A stretch of DNA of 10,304 nucleotides, taken from the NCBI GenBank assembly GCA_002308815.1, contig DBVX01000074.1, forward strand, positions 13,416 to 23,719. The letters are read 5' to 3'. The notes under the pieces are model-generated. The model was given only the letters and a program-made list of their open reading frames with translations, made no database searches and was not told the DNA's origin. The stretch is from Bacteroidales bacterium UBA1253 (GTDB lineage: Bacteria; Bacteroidota; Bacteroidia; Bacteroidales; Paludibacteraceae). Made by a program: the position numbers and the translations under genes. This document shows, one piece after another, positions 1 through 6,927 of the stretch. Position 1 is the stretch's first letter, and each line of letters begins with the position of its first letter.

Positions 1-605
1 ATGGAGTTCATATCGTGGCTGTTGACCACCGTGCAGATACCCAGTTCGACGGTGATGTCGTGTATCAGCCGGTCTATCACCAGACTCGTCCGCGGATCAA
101 GACCCGAGTTCGGCTCGTCGCAGAACAGGTATTTAGGTTCCAGCACAATGGCGCGGGCAATCGCCACGCGTTTCTGTTGTCCGCCGCTGATCTCGCTCGG
201 CATCAGATGGAACACATGTTCCGGCAGATTGACGCGCTCCAGACAGAAACGCGCGCGCGCCTCCATCTCCTCCTCGCTCTTGCGGGAAAAAACCTCCATC
301 GGGAAACGCACATTCTCCATCACGGTCATACTGTCAAACAGCGCGCTGCCCTGGAACAGCATCCCCATCTCGCGGCGCAAATGGCGGATTTCTTTCTCTC
401 GCATACCCTTCAGGCTTCTCCCGTCGTACATAATGTCGCCCGAATCAGGCAGGTACAGACCTATCAAACTCTTCATCAGCACCGTCTTGCCGCTGCCCGA
501 CTGACCGATGATCATGTTTACCTGCCCGTCACGGAAATCAGCAGACACATGGTCAAGAACCACGTTCCCGTCAAAACTCTTCACTATATCATTTACCTGT
601 ATCAT
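1..605 (-). CDS. mlaF: MlaF-type ABC transporter ATP-binding protein (partial, C-terminus beyond window)
   Basis: This is the ATPase subunit of a phospholipid/MCE-type ABC transporter, which acts at the inner membrane to move lipids between inner and outer membranes. Reading from the ATG at 605, 201 codons are visible before the edge. Walker A is GQSGSGKT (residues 34-41), the Q-loop is LFQG (about 83-86), the signature is ISGGQQKR (139-146), Walker B is YLFCDEPNSGLDP (159-171) and the H-loop is NSHD (195-198). All key ATPase residues are therefore intact. The PNSGLDP variant of the D-loop and the DSMTVMENV stretch are typical of MlaF. It lies 25 bases after the mlaE-like permease on the same strand, so the two are probably co-transcribed from the promoter at 1391-1422. 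Generic ABC ATPases are less likely because of the partner permease. The last part of the protein, normally about 50 residues, is missing only because the window ends. Confidence 0.93.
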   Translation of the reverse strand, partial: MIQVNDIVKSFDGNVVLDHVSADFRDGQVNMIIGQSGSGKTVLMKSLIGLYLPDSGDIMYDGRSLKGMREKEIRHLRREMGMLFQGSALFDSMTVMENVRFPMEVFSRKSEEEMEARARFCLERVNLPEHVFHLMPSEISGGQQKRVAIARAIVLEPKYLFCDEPNSGLDPRTSLVIDRLIHDITVELGICTVVNSHDMNS

Positions 606-630
606 TCCGCAATAATCACGTAACTCTCAC

Positions 631-1368
631 CTACAGCAGCAACTTGGTCAGCATAAGATCCGCAAACAGAATCAGTATGCTCGAACGCACAACGGCGTTG
701 GTACTCGCCTTGCCAACCTCTAATGCGCCGCCGTAGGCGTTGTAGCCGTAGAAACTGCTCAGACTGGTGATGATGAACGCGAACACAACCGCCTTGATAA
801 TCCCGTACCAGATGAAATACGGGTTGAACGCATACTGGATGCCCGCCAGATAGTCCGCCACAGTAATCACGTCCGTGAACGCTCCGACCCCCCAGCCGCC
901 GACAAGTCCGATGGTAATGCTGATAATCACCAGCAGCGGCATCATTATTACCAGTGCCATTATCTTGGGCAGTATCAGGTAATTGGCACTGTTAACGCCC
1001 ATTATCTCCAGCGCGTCAATCTGCTCGGTGATACGCATCGTGCCTATCTCGGAGGCAATGTTGCTGCCGACCTTGCCCGCCAGAATCAGGCAGAGGATGG
1101 TGCTGGAGAACTCCAGCAGCAGCGTCTCACGCGTCAGAAGCCCCGTCGTGTAAGTCGGGAGAAGCGGGTTCTCGGTGTTAATCTTCGCCTGAATGGTCAG
1201 GATGGCACCGATAAAGAGGGAGATGATAATCACGATGGGAAGCGACTGAAGCCCCTGTTTCTCCAGCTCGAAACTGAACTGCCGCCAGAACATACGCTGC
1301 CGGTCAGGCAGGCGGAACACCTTGCCCATCAGAATGAAATACGACCCAACCCGTTCCAAGAAACGCAT
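631..1368 (-). CDS. mlaE: MlaE/YrbE-family lipid ABC transporter permease
   Basis: This is the membrane-spanning permease of an Mla/MCE lipid transporter, the partner of the ATPase that follows it. The protein has 245 residues from the ATG at 1368. Hydrophobic segments lie near residues 42-60, 85-100, 131-160, 185-203 and 229-243. The family core is visible as LAGKVGSNIASEIGTM followed by EQIDALEIMGVNSANYL (about 115-130), the coupling region shared by all MlaE proteins. The reading frame extends upstream to an ATG at 1413, but I reject that start. A promoter -7 box (1391-1398) lies inside the extension, so the upstream ATG would precede transcription. MRFLERVG is also how Bacteroidales homologues begin, and 245 residues is the usual family length. 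The stop (631-633) is 25 bases before mlaF. The substrate-binding MCE protein is not in the window. Confidence 0.93.
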   Translation of the reverse strand: MRFLERVGSYFILMGKVFRLPDRQRMFWRQFSFELEKQGLQSLPIVIIISLFIGAILTIQAKINTENPLLPTYTTGLLTRETLLLEFSSTILCLILAGKVGSNIASEIGTMRITEQIDALEIMGVNSANYLILPKIMALVIMMPLLVIISITIGLVGGWGVGAFTDVITVADYLAGIQYAFNPYFIWYGIIKAVVFAFIITSLSSFYGYNAYGGALEVGKASTNAVVRSSILILFADLMLTKLLL

Positions 1369-1390
1369 ACGAAAATACTCTAAAACGCCG

Positions 1391-1422
1391 CAAAGATACG
1401 CATCCTTTTCCATTTGCTCAAA
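1391..1422 (-). promoter_or_regulatory. Promoter of mlaE-mlaF (Bacteroidota type)
   Basis: Read on the minus strand, TTTG (1422-1419) is followed after 20 bases by TATCTTTG (1398-1391). This is an exact match to the Bacteroidota primary sigma-factor consensus TTTG-N19-21-TAnnTTTG. Transcription should start near 1384, leaving about 16 untranslated bases before the mlaE ATG at 1368. It lies back to back with the thrS promoter. Confidence 0.8.
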
Positions 1423-1438
1423 CGAAATGTGTTTTTTG

Positions 1439-1469
1439 TTGCGCGGATGCCAAAAACGACCTACCTTTG
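1439..1469 (+). promoter_or_regulatory. Promoter of thrS (Bacteroidota type)
   Basis: TACCTTTG (1462-1469) fits the -7 consensus TAnnTTTG. A TTG at 1439-1441 sits 20 bases upstream as the -33 element; a full TTTG at 1435-1438 would need a longer spacer of 23 bases. The predicted start near 1476 leaves a leader of about 24 bases before the thrS ATG. There is no room for a T-box or other long leader regulator. Confidence 0.75.
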
Positions 1470-1499
1470 CCGCTCGTTAGTAACAAGTAATTTTCCGAT

Positions 1500-3479
1500 A
1501 TGATACACATTACATTTCCCGATGGCGGTGTCCGCGAGTATGAAAGCGGCATCACGCCCCTCCAAGTGGCTGAATCCATCAGCCAGCGTCTTGCGCAGGA
1601 CATCCTCGTGGCAAGCGTCCGTCCCGTAGCCTACGCCCCGAAGAACGACGACGAGGGCTGGCAGATTGTCGATCTCAACACCCCGCTCAACGAAGACATA
1701 CAGATCCGCCTCCATAAATGGGACGATCCCGAAGCCAAGCACGCTTTCTGGCATACCTCTTCCCACCTCCTCGCCGAGGCTCTGCAGGAACTCTACCCGG
1801 GCATCCAGTTCGGTATCGGTCCCGCTATTGAGAACGGCTTCTACTACGATGTCATGCCCGCCGAAGGACAGGTCATCAAGGAGCAGGACTTCCCGGCCAT
1901 CGAAGCCAGGATGATGGAACTGCGCGCCAAGAAAGAGCAACTTGTGCGCCGTCCCGTTGCCAAGGCGGATGTCCTCCGCGACTTCGAGGCGAAGGGGCAG
2001 ACCTACAAGTGCGAACTCATCAGCGAATTGGAGGACGGACACATCACTACTTACACGCAGGGCAACTTCACCGACCTCTGCCGCGGTCCGCACCTGCTTT
2101 CCACCGAGCCTATCAAAGCCGTCAAAGTCCTTTCCTGTGCAGCAGCCTACTGGCGCGGGGACGAGAAACGCCCGATGATGACGCGCGTCTATGCCATTAC
2201 CTTCCCCAAGAAAGCCATGCTCGACGAGTACCTCGCCCTGCTTGAGGAGGCGAAGAAACGCGACCACCGCAAGATAGGTAAGGAGATGGAACTCTTCATG
2301 TTCTCCGATATGGTCGGCAAGGGTCTGCCCATCTGGCTGCCGAAAGGCACCGCCCTGCGCCTCCGTCTGGAGGACTTCCTCAAGAAGATACAGAAACGCT
2401 ACGGCTACCAGCAGGTGATGACCCCCCATATCGGCAACAAGAACCTCTACGTCACCTCCGGTCACTGGGATCACTACGGCAAGGACTCCTTCCAGCCCAT
2501 CACTACGCCGGAGGAGGGCGAGGTCTATCTCTTGAAGCCGATGAACTGCCCCCACCACTGCACCATCTACAAGAACAGCCCCCGCTCCTACAAGGATCTG
2601 CCGCTCCGTATCGCTGAGTTCGGCACCGTCTATCGCTACGAGCAGTCTGGCGAGTTGCACGGTCTGACGCGTGTGCGTTCCTTCACACAAGATGACGCGC
2701 ATATCTTCTGCCGTCCCGACCAGGTAAAACAGGAGTTCATCCGCGTGATGGAAATCATCGAAATCATCTTCCGCGCACTCAACTTCCAAAACGTTGAAGC
2801 ACAAATCTCGCTCCGCGATCCGAACAACCGGACCAAATACGTTGGCTCCGACGAGGTATGGGAGAAAGCCGAACAGGCAATCATCGAAGCCTGTCAGGAA
2901 AAGAACCTCAAAGCCCACGTCGTAACCGGCGAGGCCGCTTTCTACGGTCCCAAACTCGACTTTATGGTCAAGGATGCCATCGGACGCAAATGGCAACTCG
3001 GTACCATACAGGTGGACTACAACCTGCCCGAACGCTTCCAGCTCGAATACACAGGTGAGGACAACCTCAAGCACCGTCCCGTGATGATTCACCGCGCCCC
3101 CTTCGGTTCAATGGAACGTTTCGTCGCCGTGCTCATCGAGCATACAGCGGGCAAGTTCCCGCTATGGCTCACGCCCGATCAGGCTGTCGTACTCCCCATC
3201 TCCGAGAAGAGCAACGACTATGCCCACCGCGTGCAGGAGACGCTTGACCAGATGAACGTGCGCGCCATCGTGGACGACCGCAACGAGAAACTCGGACGCA
3301 AGATTCGCGACAACGAAATCAAGCACATACCTTATATGCTTGTCGTGGGTGAGAAGGAGGCGGAACAGGGAATCGTCAGCGTCCGCCAGCAGGGTGCCGC
3401 CGACCTCGGACAGATGACTGTGCAGCAGTTTGCCGACCTCGTCAACGAACAAGTCCGCAAGGATACCGCCTCCTACTAA
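1500..3479 (+). CDS. thrS: Threonyl-tRNA synthetase
   Basis: This cytoplasmic class II aminoacyl-tRNA synthetase charges tRNA-Thr with threonine. It has 659 residues, slightly longer than the 642 of E. coli. The order is a TGS domain (about 1-72), an editing (second additional) domain (about 75-260), the catalytic core (about 280-550) and an anticodon-binding domain (about 560-650). The editing-site residues are present as HTSSH (H85, H89) and DLCRGPH (C194, H198). The catalytic zinc ligands are C350 in MNCPHH, H401 in DDAHIF and H531 in MIHRAPFGS. Motif 2 ([20 protein letters not shown]) and motif 3 ([10 protein letters not shown]) are intact. Both functions, charging and proofreading, should therefore work. 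The ATG at 1500 begins the TGS domain directly with [10 protein letters not shown] and follows its own promoter. The next reading frame starts five bases after the stop. Confidence 0.98.
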   Translation: MIHITFPDGGVREYESGITPLQVAESISQRLAQDILVASVRPVAYAPKNDDEGWQIVDLNTPLNEDIQIRLHKWDDPEAKHAFWHTSSHLLAEALQELYPGIQFGIGPAIENGFYYDVMPAEGQVIKEQDFPAIEARMMELRAKKEQLVRRPVAKADVLRDFEAKGQTYKCELISELEDGHITTYTQGNFTDLCRGPHLLSTEPIKAVKVLSCAAAYWRGDEKRPMMTRVYAITFPKKAMLDEYLALLEEAKKRDHRKIGKEMELFMFSDMVGKGLPIWLPKGTALRLRLEDFLKKIQKRYGYQQVMTPHIGNKNLYVTSGHWDHYGKDSFQPITTPEEGEVYLLKPMNCPHHCTIYKNSPRSYKDLPLRIAEFGTVYRYEQSGELHGLTRVRSFTQDDAHIFCRPDQVKQEFIRVMEIIEIIFRALNFQNVEAQISLRDPNNRTKYVGSDEVWEKAEQAIIEACQEKNLKAHVVTGEAAFYGPKLDFMVKDAIGRKWQLGTIQVDYNLPERFQLEYTGEDNLKHRPVMIHRAPFGSMERFVAVLIEHTAGKFPLWLTPDQAVVLPISEKSNDYAHRVQETLDQMNVRAIVDDRNEKLGRKIRDNEIKHIPYMLVVGEKEAEQGIVSVRQQGAADLGQMTVQQFADLVNEQVRKDTASY

Positions 3480-3484
3480 AGTTC

Positions 3485-3922
3485 ATGTCAGTTCAAAGGG
3501 AACCTACCAAAATAAACTTTCCCCGCCCAAAACACAGAAACACTATAAAACAACGTCTTGTTCTTTATCTTCTTGTCCTCGCCGCCGTAGCAGCACAGGC
3601 ACAAGAAGCCGCCTCCCCTCCGGGCAGACTGAATATTGTCCGTCACAACGTAGGGAATCCCCCATCGGCACAAAAAACACTCTCCGATGTGGATGTCAAT
3701 ATCCCGCAGACCAAGACGGAGAACAATAATACGTATGTGCTCATTTTTGCCAACGAGACTTACAAGTATGCGGCGGGAGTACCTTTCGCGTTGCGGGACG
3801 GAGAGGTGTTCCGTCAGTACTGTGAACAGACTTTGGGAATCACTGCGAAAAACCATATCTTCGTGTACAACCATGGCGTTTCGCCGATCATCAGTGGAAT
3901 CATGCCGGCGATGCGAATATGA
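3485..3922 (+). pseudogene. N-terminal remnant of a secreted caspase-like (peptidase C14) protein
   Basis: The reading frame has 145 codons. Residues about 22-40 form a signal peptide (hydrophobic LVLYLLVLAAVAAQA ending AQA). A linker and the stretch DVDVNIPQTK follow, then NTYVLIFANETYKYAAGVPF, ALRDGEVFRQYCEQTLGI and TAKNH. This resembles the first strand and helix of Bacteroidales caspase-family proteins, whose usual text is DVD-NIP, then a VI-ANE-Y stretch, then FA-NDG--F--YC--TLGI. The similarity stops near 3865, before the regions that carry the catalytic His and Cys, so no peptidase activity is possible. From about 3865 the DNA instead encodes a FISUMP domain in frame 1, while this frame runs on as unrelated residues to a stop at 3920-3922. 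The caspase assignment is recognition by eye of a short stretch and is the weaker half of the call. The gene could still be made as a secreted truncated peptide. Confidence 0.6.
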
Positions 3923-4539
3923 ACATATCCGCATCATACAGCGGCTGGATAGACCTATTCGGATGGGGGACGGGTAATGCCCCTGTCAAAACAGGTGACA
4001 ATAATCGCAATTATTCGGTATTTACAGACTGGGGAGGGAATCCTGTCATCAATGGAGGAAACATGCCCGACCAATGGCGTACGCTGAAACGAGAAGAATG
4101 GATGTATCTGTTTCACGAGCGTAAAGACTATTCCTCCTTATTCGGTATGGGTACGGTAAACGGTATCGTCGGGATAATTATTTTACCTGATGACTGGCTC
4201 ACTCCTCCCGGTTTGTTCTTTACCGCAGGGACAATGCAGGGTCTGTCATGGCAGTCATATTACTACGAAAGTGACGGCAATCCGTATTCTGACAACTCTT
4301 ATTCAAAAAACCAGTGGGAGAAAATGGAAGCAGCCGGGGCAGTCTTCCTGCCCGCTGCGGGATACCGTCTTGGCACTACGGTCTACGATGTGGGATTCTT
4401 CGGCGGTTACTGCTCATCATCACAGGATAATAGCGGCTACGCATACTGTCTCCTTTTCAGTCAGGACTACTTGTATCCGCAAAACAACCACTATCTGCGC
4501 TACAGGGGACGTTCGGTCCGTTTGGTTTCAGATCTCTGA
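3865..4539 (+). pseudogene. FISUMP-domain (Fib_succ_major) protein fragment, lacking its own start
   Basis: Frame 1 is open from 3826 and recognisable from VQPWRFADHQWNHAGDAN (3865 on) to the stop at 4537-4539, about 224 residues. FISUMP domains are found in secreted or surface proteins of Fibrobacteres and Bacteroidales; their function is unknown. Diagnostic stretches are WRFADHQW, SGWIDLFGWGTG, GGNMPDQWRTLKREEW, FLPAAGYRLGTTVYDVG and the terminal RYRGRSVRLVSDL. The domain lacks its usual first strand (V-FS-GNLQY) and any signal peptide. The first ATG in frame (3919) lies inside the domain, so it is not a natural start. The upstream sequence belongs to a caspase-like remnant in frame 2, so the pair looks like one gene after an internal deletion with frame change, or two genes joined by recombination. 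Confidence 0.75.
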
Positions 4540-4727
4540 TTTTATTTGCGAAATTTATAACCGCGAGGCGGATTTTTTGGATGCCTGCGTACAAAGTGGC
4601 AGAACGGCGGCATCGTTTGAATATTTCGAAAAAAGTGTATCATTGCGGCGGAAATGATTTCGACCGTTCGGATGCGGCGAACTTTCAACTATAAACTTTC
4701 AACTTTCAATTTTCAATTTTCTATTAT
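4540..4727 (+). other. Intergenic stretch with weak terminator and promoter-like signals
   Basis: No gene is visible in these 188 bases. CCGC-GAG-GCGG (4561-4571) followed by ATTTTTT is a short terminator-like hairpin just after the FISUMP stop. TTTG (4616-4619), an 18-base spacer and TATCATTG (4638-4645) resemble a slightly degenerate promoter for the gene at 4728. The core TTCGGATGCGGCGA (4667-4680) leads directly into the heptamer repeat and recurs in part inside the downstream gene. Confidence 0.4.
4680..4721 (+). repeat. Six in-phase heptamers (AACTTTC / AATTTTC)
   Basis: The heptamers start at 4680, 4687, 4694, 4701, 4708 and 4715. They read AACTTTC, AACTATA (degenerate), AACTTTC, AACTTTC, AATTTTC and AATTTTC, and end six bases before the ATG at 4728. 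The array forms an AT-rich leader just ahead of a start codon. From general knowledge, similar CTTTCAA-type arrays occur before genes in other Bacteroidales genomes. Slippage could vary the copy number, although the unit length and position outside the coding frame mean this would affect leader length rather than frame. Confidence 0.85.
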
Positions 4728-6364
4728 ATGAAACGCCTTCCTATTGACCTGCAGTCGTTCCAGCGTATCCGCGAGGACGGATACGGATACGTGGACAAGA
4801 CAGACCTTATCTATGAGATGACCCATTCGGGTGTCTATCAGTTCCTTTCCCGTCCGCGCCGCTTCGGCAAGTCCGTACTGTGTGACACACTGCGGTGCTA
4901 CTACGAGGGACGCAGGGAACTCTTCGAGGGACTGAAGATAATGAAGTTGGAGAAGGAGTGGGTACGCCACCCGTTATCCGTCTGGATATGAGCGGGATTG
5001 CCGGTACGACCAAGACGTTTATGGGACGGCTGGACAATATGTTCGGCGACTACGAGAAGCAGTACGGTCTTACGCCTTCGCTTTGGGACGATTTCGGTTC
5101 GCGCTTCAAGGAGATTATTATGGCGGCGTACAACACAAGCGGTCAGCAGGTGGTGGTACTGATTGACGAATACGACCGTCCGTTGCAGCAGACGTGGAAC
5201 ACCACCGAACACGAATCCACCCGCGCCGTGTACCGCAGCGTACTCGAACTGCTCAAGCCGCTTGGCGACTATCTGCGCTTTGTCTTCCTGACGGGCATCG
5301 TCAAGTTCACGCAATTGAGCCTTTTCTCTTCTATAAACAACTTGAGCAACATCTCCTTTGACGGTCGTTATGCAACACTGTGCGGTATCACGGAGGAGGA
5401 ACTGCACCTCTATTACGATGAGCACGTGCAGGCTCTCGCGGATGCCAACGGCTTGACAAAAGAGGAGGCGTATCAGAAACTGAAGGCGAACTACGACGGA
5501 TACCATTTCAGCGAGGACAATATGACAGATGTCTATAATCCGTTCAGCCAGCTCAACGCCCTATCCAAAAAGAGACTCTCCAATTTCTGGGCAAGTTCGG
5601 GCGCATCGTCCCTGCTGCCGAAGTTCGTACCGAACCTGGATGTGGAGATTAACTCCTACAACGACCATTTCCGCATTGACCGCGACACATTGGAGACCTC
5701 GGACATCACCTCCACAGAGTACGGTCTGTTCCTTTACCAGTCCGGTTACCTGACCATACAGTCTTCTGATGAGTTCACCTATTCGCTCGGTTTTCCGAAT
5801 GCGGAGGTTCGTCATGCGCTCTACAAGATGGTATTGCCGTCTGTCATTACCCGTCAGGAGAGCGATGTGAGGCGGAATCAGTTGTACCTGACCGAAGCAT
5901 TGCTGGCAGGCGATACAGAGCAGGTGTTTGCTCTGATCAAGGCGCAGGTGGCAGACATACCGTACTCGAACATCAAATATGCGAAGCGGGTGATGCACGT
6001 GGAGGAGCGGTACCGGATGGTGCTGACCATCATCTTCCGCGCTTTGGGTTTCCGCGTGGAAGTGGAACGGATGCAGGCTGTCGGTCGTCCCAACTTGGTG
6101 GTGTATGTGAAGAATATGGTCTATATCTTCGAATTGAAACTCAACAACAACGGCGGCGCGCAGGTGGCAGCGGCACAAATTCGTGACCGTCACTACTGCG
6201 ACCCGTTCCTCGCGGGTACACATTCGTCCCCGGATGCGGCGATCGCACCCCAAAACTCCCCGGATGCGGCAATGCCTCCCCGTCAGAAGGTCATTGCGAT
6301 GGGCATCGGTATGGACGATGAGGGCAAAGGACTGACAGAGTACCGGATAATTGACCATAGATAA
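4728..6364 (+). pseudogene. AAA-ATPase-like / PD-(D/E)XK nuclease family protein (DUF1703 type), frameshifted
   Basis: This family combines an AAA-ATPase-like N-terminal domain with a C-terminal PD-(D/E)XK nuclease fold; it is abundant in Bacteroidales and its role is not settled. The first 82 codons run in frame 3 from the ATG at 4728 and contain the family's nucleotide-binding motif RPRRFGKS (42-49). One base is missing near 4973: the text passes from KEWVRHP in frame 3 to VIRLDMSGIAG in frame 2, which continues to the stop at 6362-6364. Restoring one base gives 545 residues, a normal length. Further motifs in restored numbering are Walker B-like VVVLIDEYDRPL (142-153), LTGIVKFTQLSLFSSINNLS and the nuclease core GRPNLVV...IFELK (E469, K471). 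The position usually occupied by Asp is Asn456. A 10-residue tandem repeat sits at about 501-520. As written, only an 87-residue stub ending at 4991 would be made from the natural start. A sequencing error at 4973 remains possible. Confidence 0.88.
6227..6286 (+). repeat. 30-bp in-frame tandem duplication in the nuclease C-terminus
   Basis: Two adjacent 30-bp units start TCCCCGGATGCGGC at 6227 and 6257. They encode SPDAAIAPQN and SPDAAMPPRQ. They lie between the end of the nuclease core and the closing strand (KVIAMGIGMDDEG), where relatives have a short loop, so this looks like an in-frame insertion. The first unit shares CGGATGCGGCGA with 4669-4680 just upstream of the same gene. Confidence 0.8.
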
Positions 6365-6592
6365 TTGGTTTCTCAGATGTGTAAAAGAAGCACGCTGATG
6401 AAAGGAACTTGGAGATTAAGTGGCAGCAAACTGACTCTGACAGGAACGAGTACAATCGGCGACAGACAAGTGCTGGGGTCTACGGTATATACGGTAAAGA
6501 CACTGACCGCTACCGAATTGACAATAGAAACAAGTGCTTCAACCAGTGAGATATCCATCTTCGCCTCTGCGACATTCCATAAAACAAAGTAA
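6365..6592 (+). pseudogene. Small lipocalin-like C-terminal fragment
   Basis: The frame is open from directly after the nuclease stop; it could begin at TTG 6365, ATG 6377 or ATG 6398 and ends at 6590-6592. Residues such as KGTWRLSGSKLTLTGTST, YTVKTLTATELTIET and FHKTK alternate polar and hydrophobic positions. They resemble the last strands of Bacteroidales lipocalin-like secreted proteins (GTW-L-G--LTLT ... YTVK-LT-TEL). There is no signal peptide, no lipobox and no plausible promoter of its own, so I read it as the remaining tail of a larger gene. The family assignment is by eye and tentative. It could also be a chance open frame, although the text is too protein-like for that to be my first choice. 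Confidence 0.4.
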
Positions 6593-6676
6593 ACGAGTAC
6601 TCTATTATCCTCATTGTCTTACTCATTTATCGCTTATCAGGGCTGTCTTAATCTATCAACAAAACCATATCATAGA

Positions 6677-6708
6677 AACTGCCTGACAATTCCCGTTGTC
6701 AGACAGTT
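6677..6708 (+). terminator. Hairpin, likely terminator of the accessory region
   Basis: AACTGCCTGACAA (6677-6689) pairs with TTGTCAGACAGTT (6696-6708) across a 6-base loop, 13 pairs of which one is mismatched or wobble depending on the strand. It is followed by CCTTTCT rather than a pure T-run, so termination efficiency is uncertain. Confidence 0.5.
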
Positions 6709-6832
6709 CCTTTCTGAATGCAGTTTGAACGCGAAATCGGTATAAAAACCTTTGTCTGAAGCATCCTTTGCGGATTCGCACAAAAGCAGTGGAAGCCATC
6801 GTTATTCAACGGTAAGCAGCCGTCCGTTCATT

Positions 6833-6870
6833 GCAAAAGCGGTCAGCCCTGACAGGCTGACCGCTTTTGC
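6833..6870 (-). terminator. Perfect 16-bp hairpin, bidirectional terminator after the lipoprotein gene
   Basis: GCAAAAGCGGTCAGCC (6833-6848) is perfectly complementary to GGCTGACCGCTTTTGC (6855-6870), with a loop of CTGACA. The AAAA and TTTT tracts at the stem base give a T-run on either strand. It lies 57 bases downstream of the lipoprotein stop at 6928 and faces the hairpin at 6677 from the other side, so it probably ends minus-strand transcription and may also block plus-strand read-through. Confidence 0.8.
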
Positions 6871-6927
6871 TTTCTGACCCGAAACTTTGTGGGACACAAA
6901 GCTGTCGGCATCATGCATCCTTCGATA

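Larger units (their letters stand above)
6593..6927. other. Gene-free stretch with two strong hairpins
   Basis: No coding sequence or RNA gene is recognisable on either strand. The two hairpins at 6677-6708 and 6833-6870 are the only structured elements; they separate plus-strand accessory material from the minus-strand lipoprotein gene that ends at 6928. Confidence 0.6.

Noticed and set aside
15..623. Plus-strand frames opposite mlaF
   Set aside because: The minus strand contains every ABC ATPase motif in order; the plus-strand frames are shadows.
1470..1499. T-box or other leader regulator of thrS
   Set aside because: The leader is only about 24 bases and has no structure.
1461..3092. Long open frame (543 codons) on the minus strand within thrS
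   Set aside because: It is exactly antisense to thrS, reads as low-complexity Val/Leu/Asp text with no motif, and has no promoter. It is a codon-bias shadow.
4680..4721. CRISPR-like array
   Set aside because: Units are only 7 bases, contiguous and without spacers; no cas gene is present.
4895..4973. ATG at 4895 as a natural start of the nuclease's second part
   Set aside because: The residues from 4895 to 4973 in frame 2 do not resemble the family, whereas frame 3 over the same bases does. The ATG is an accident of the frameshift.
3485..6592. A defence island built around the caspase-like gene and the ATPase/nuclease
   Set aside because: The caspase lacks its catalytic part and is secreted, and the nuclease gene is frameshifted with an altered core residue. 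They have separate leaders, and nothing indicates a working shared system.
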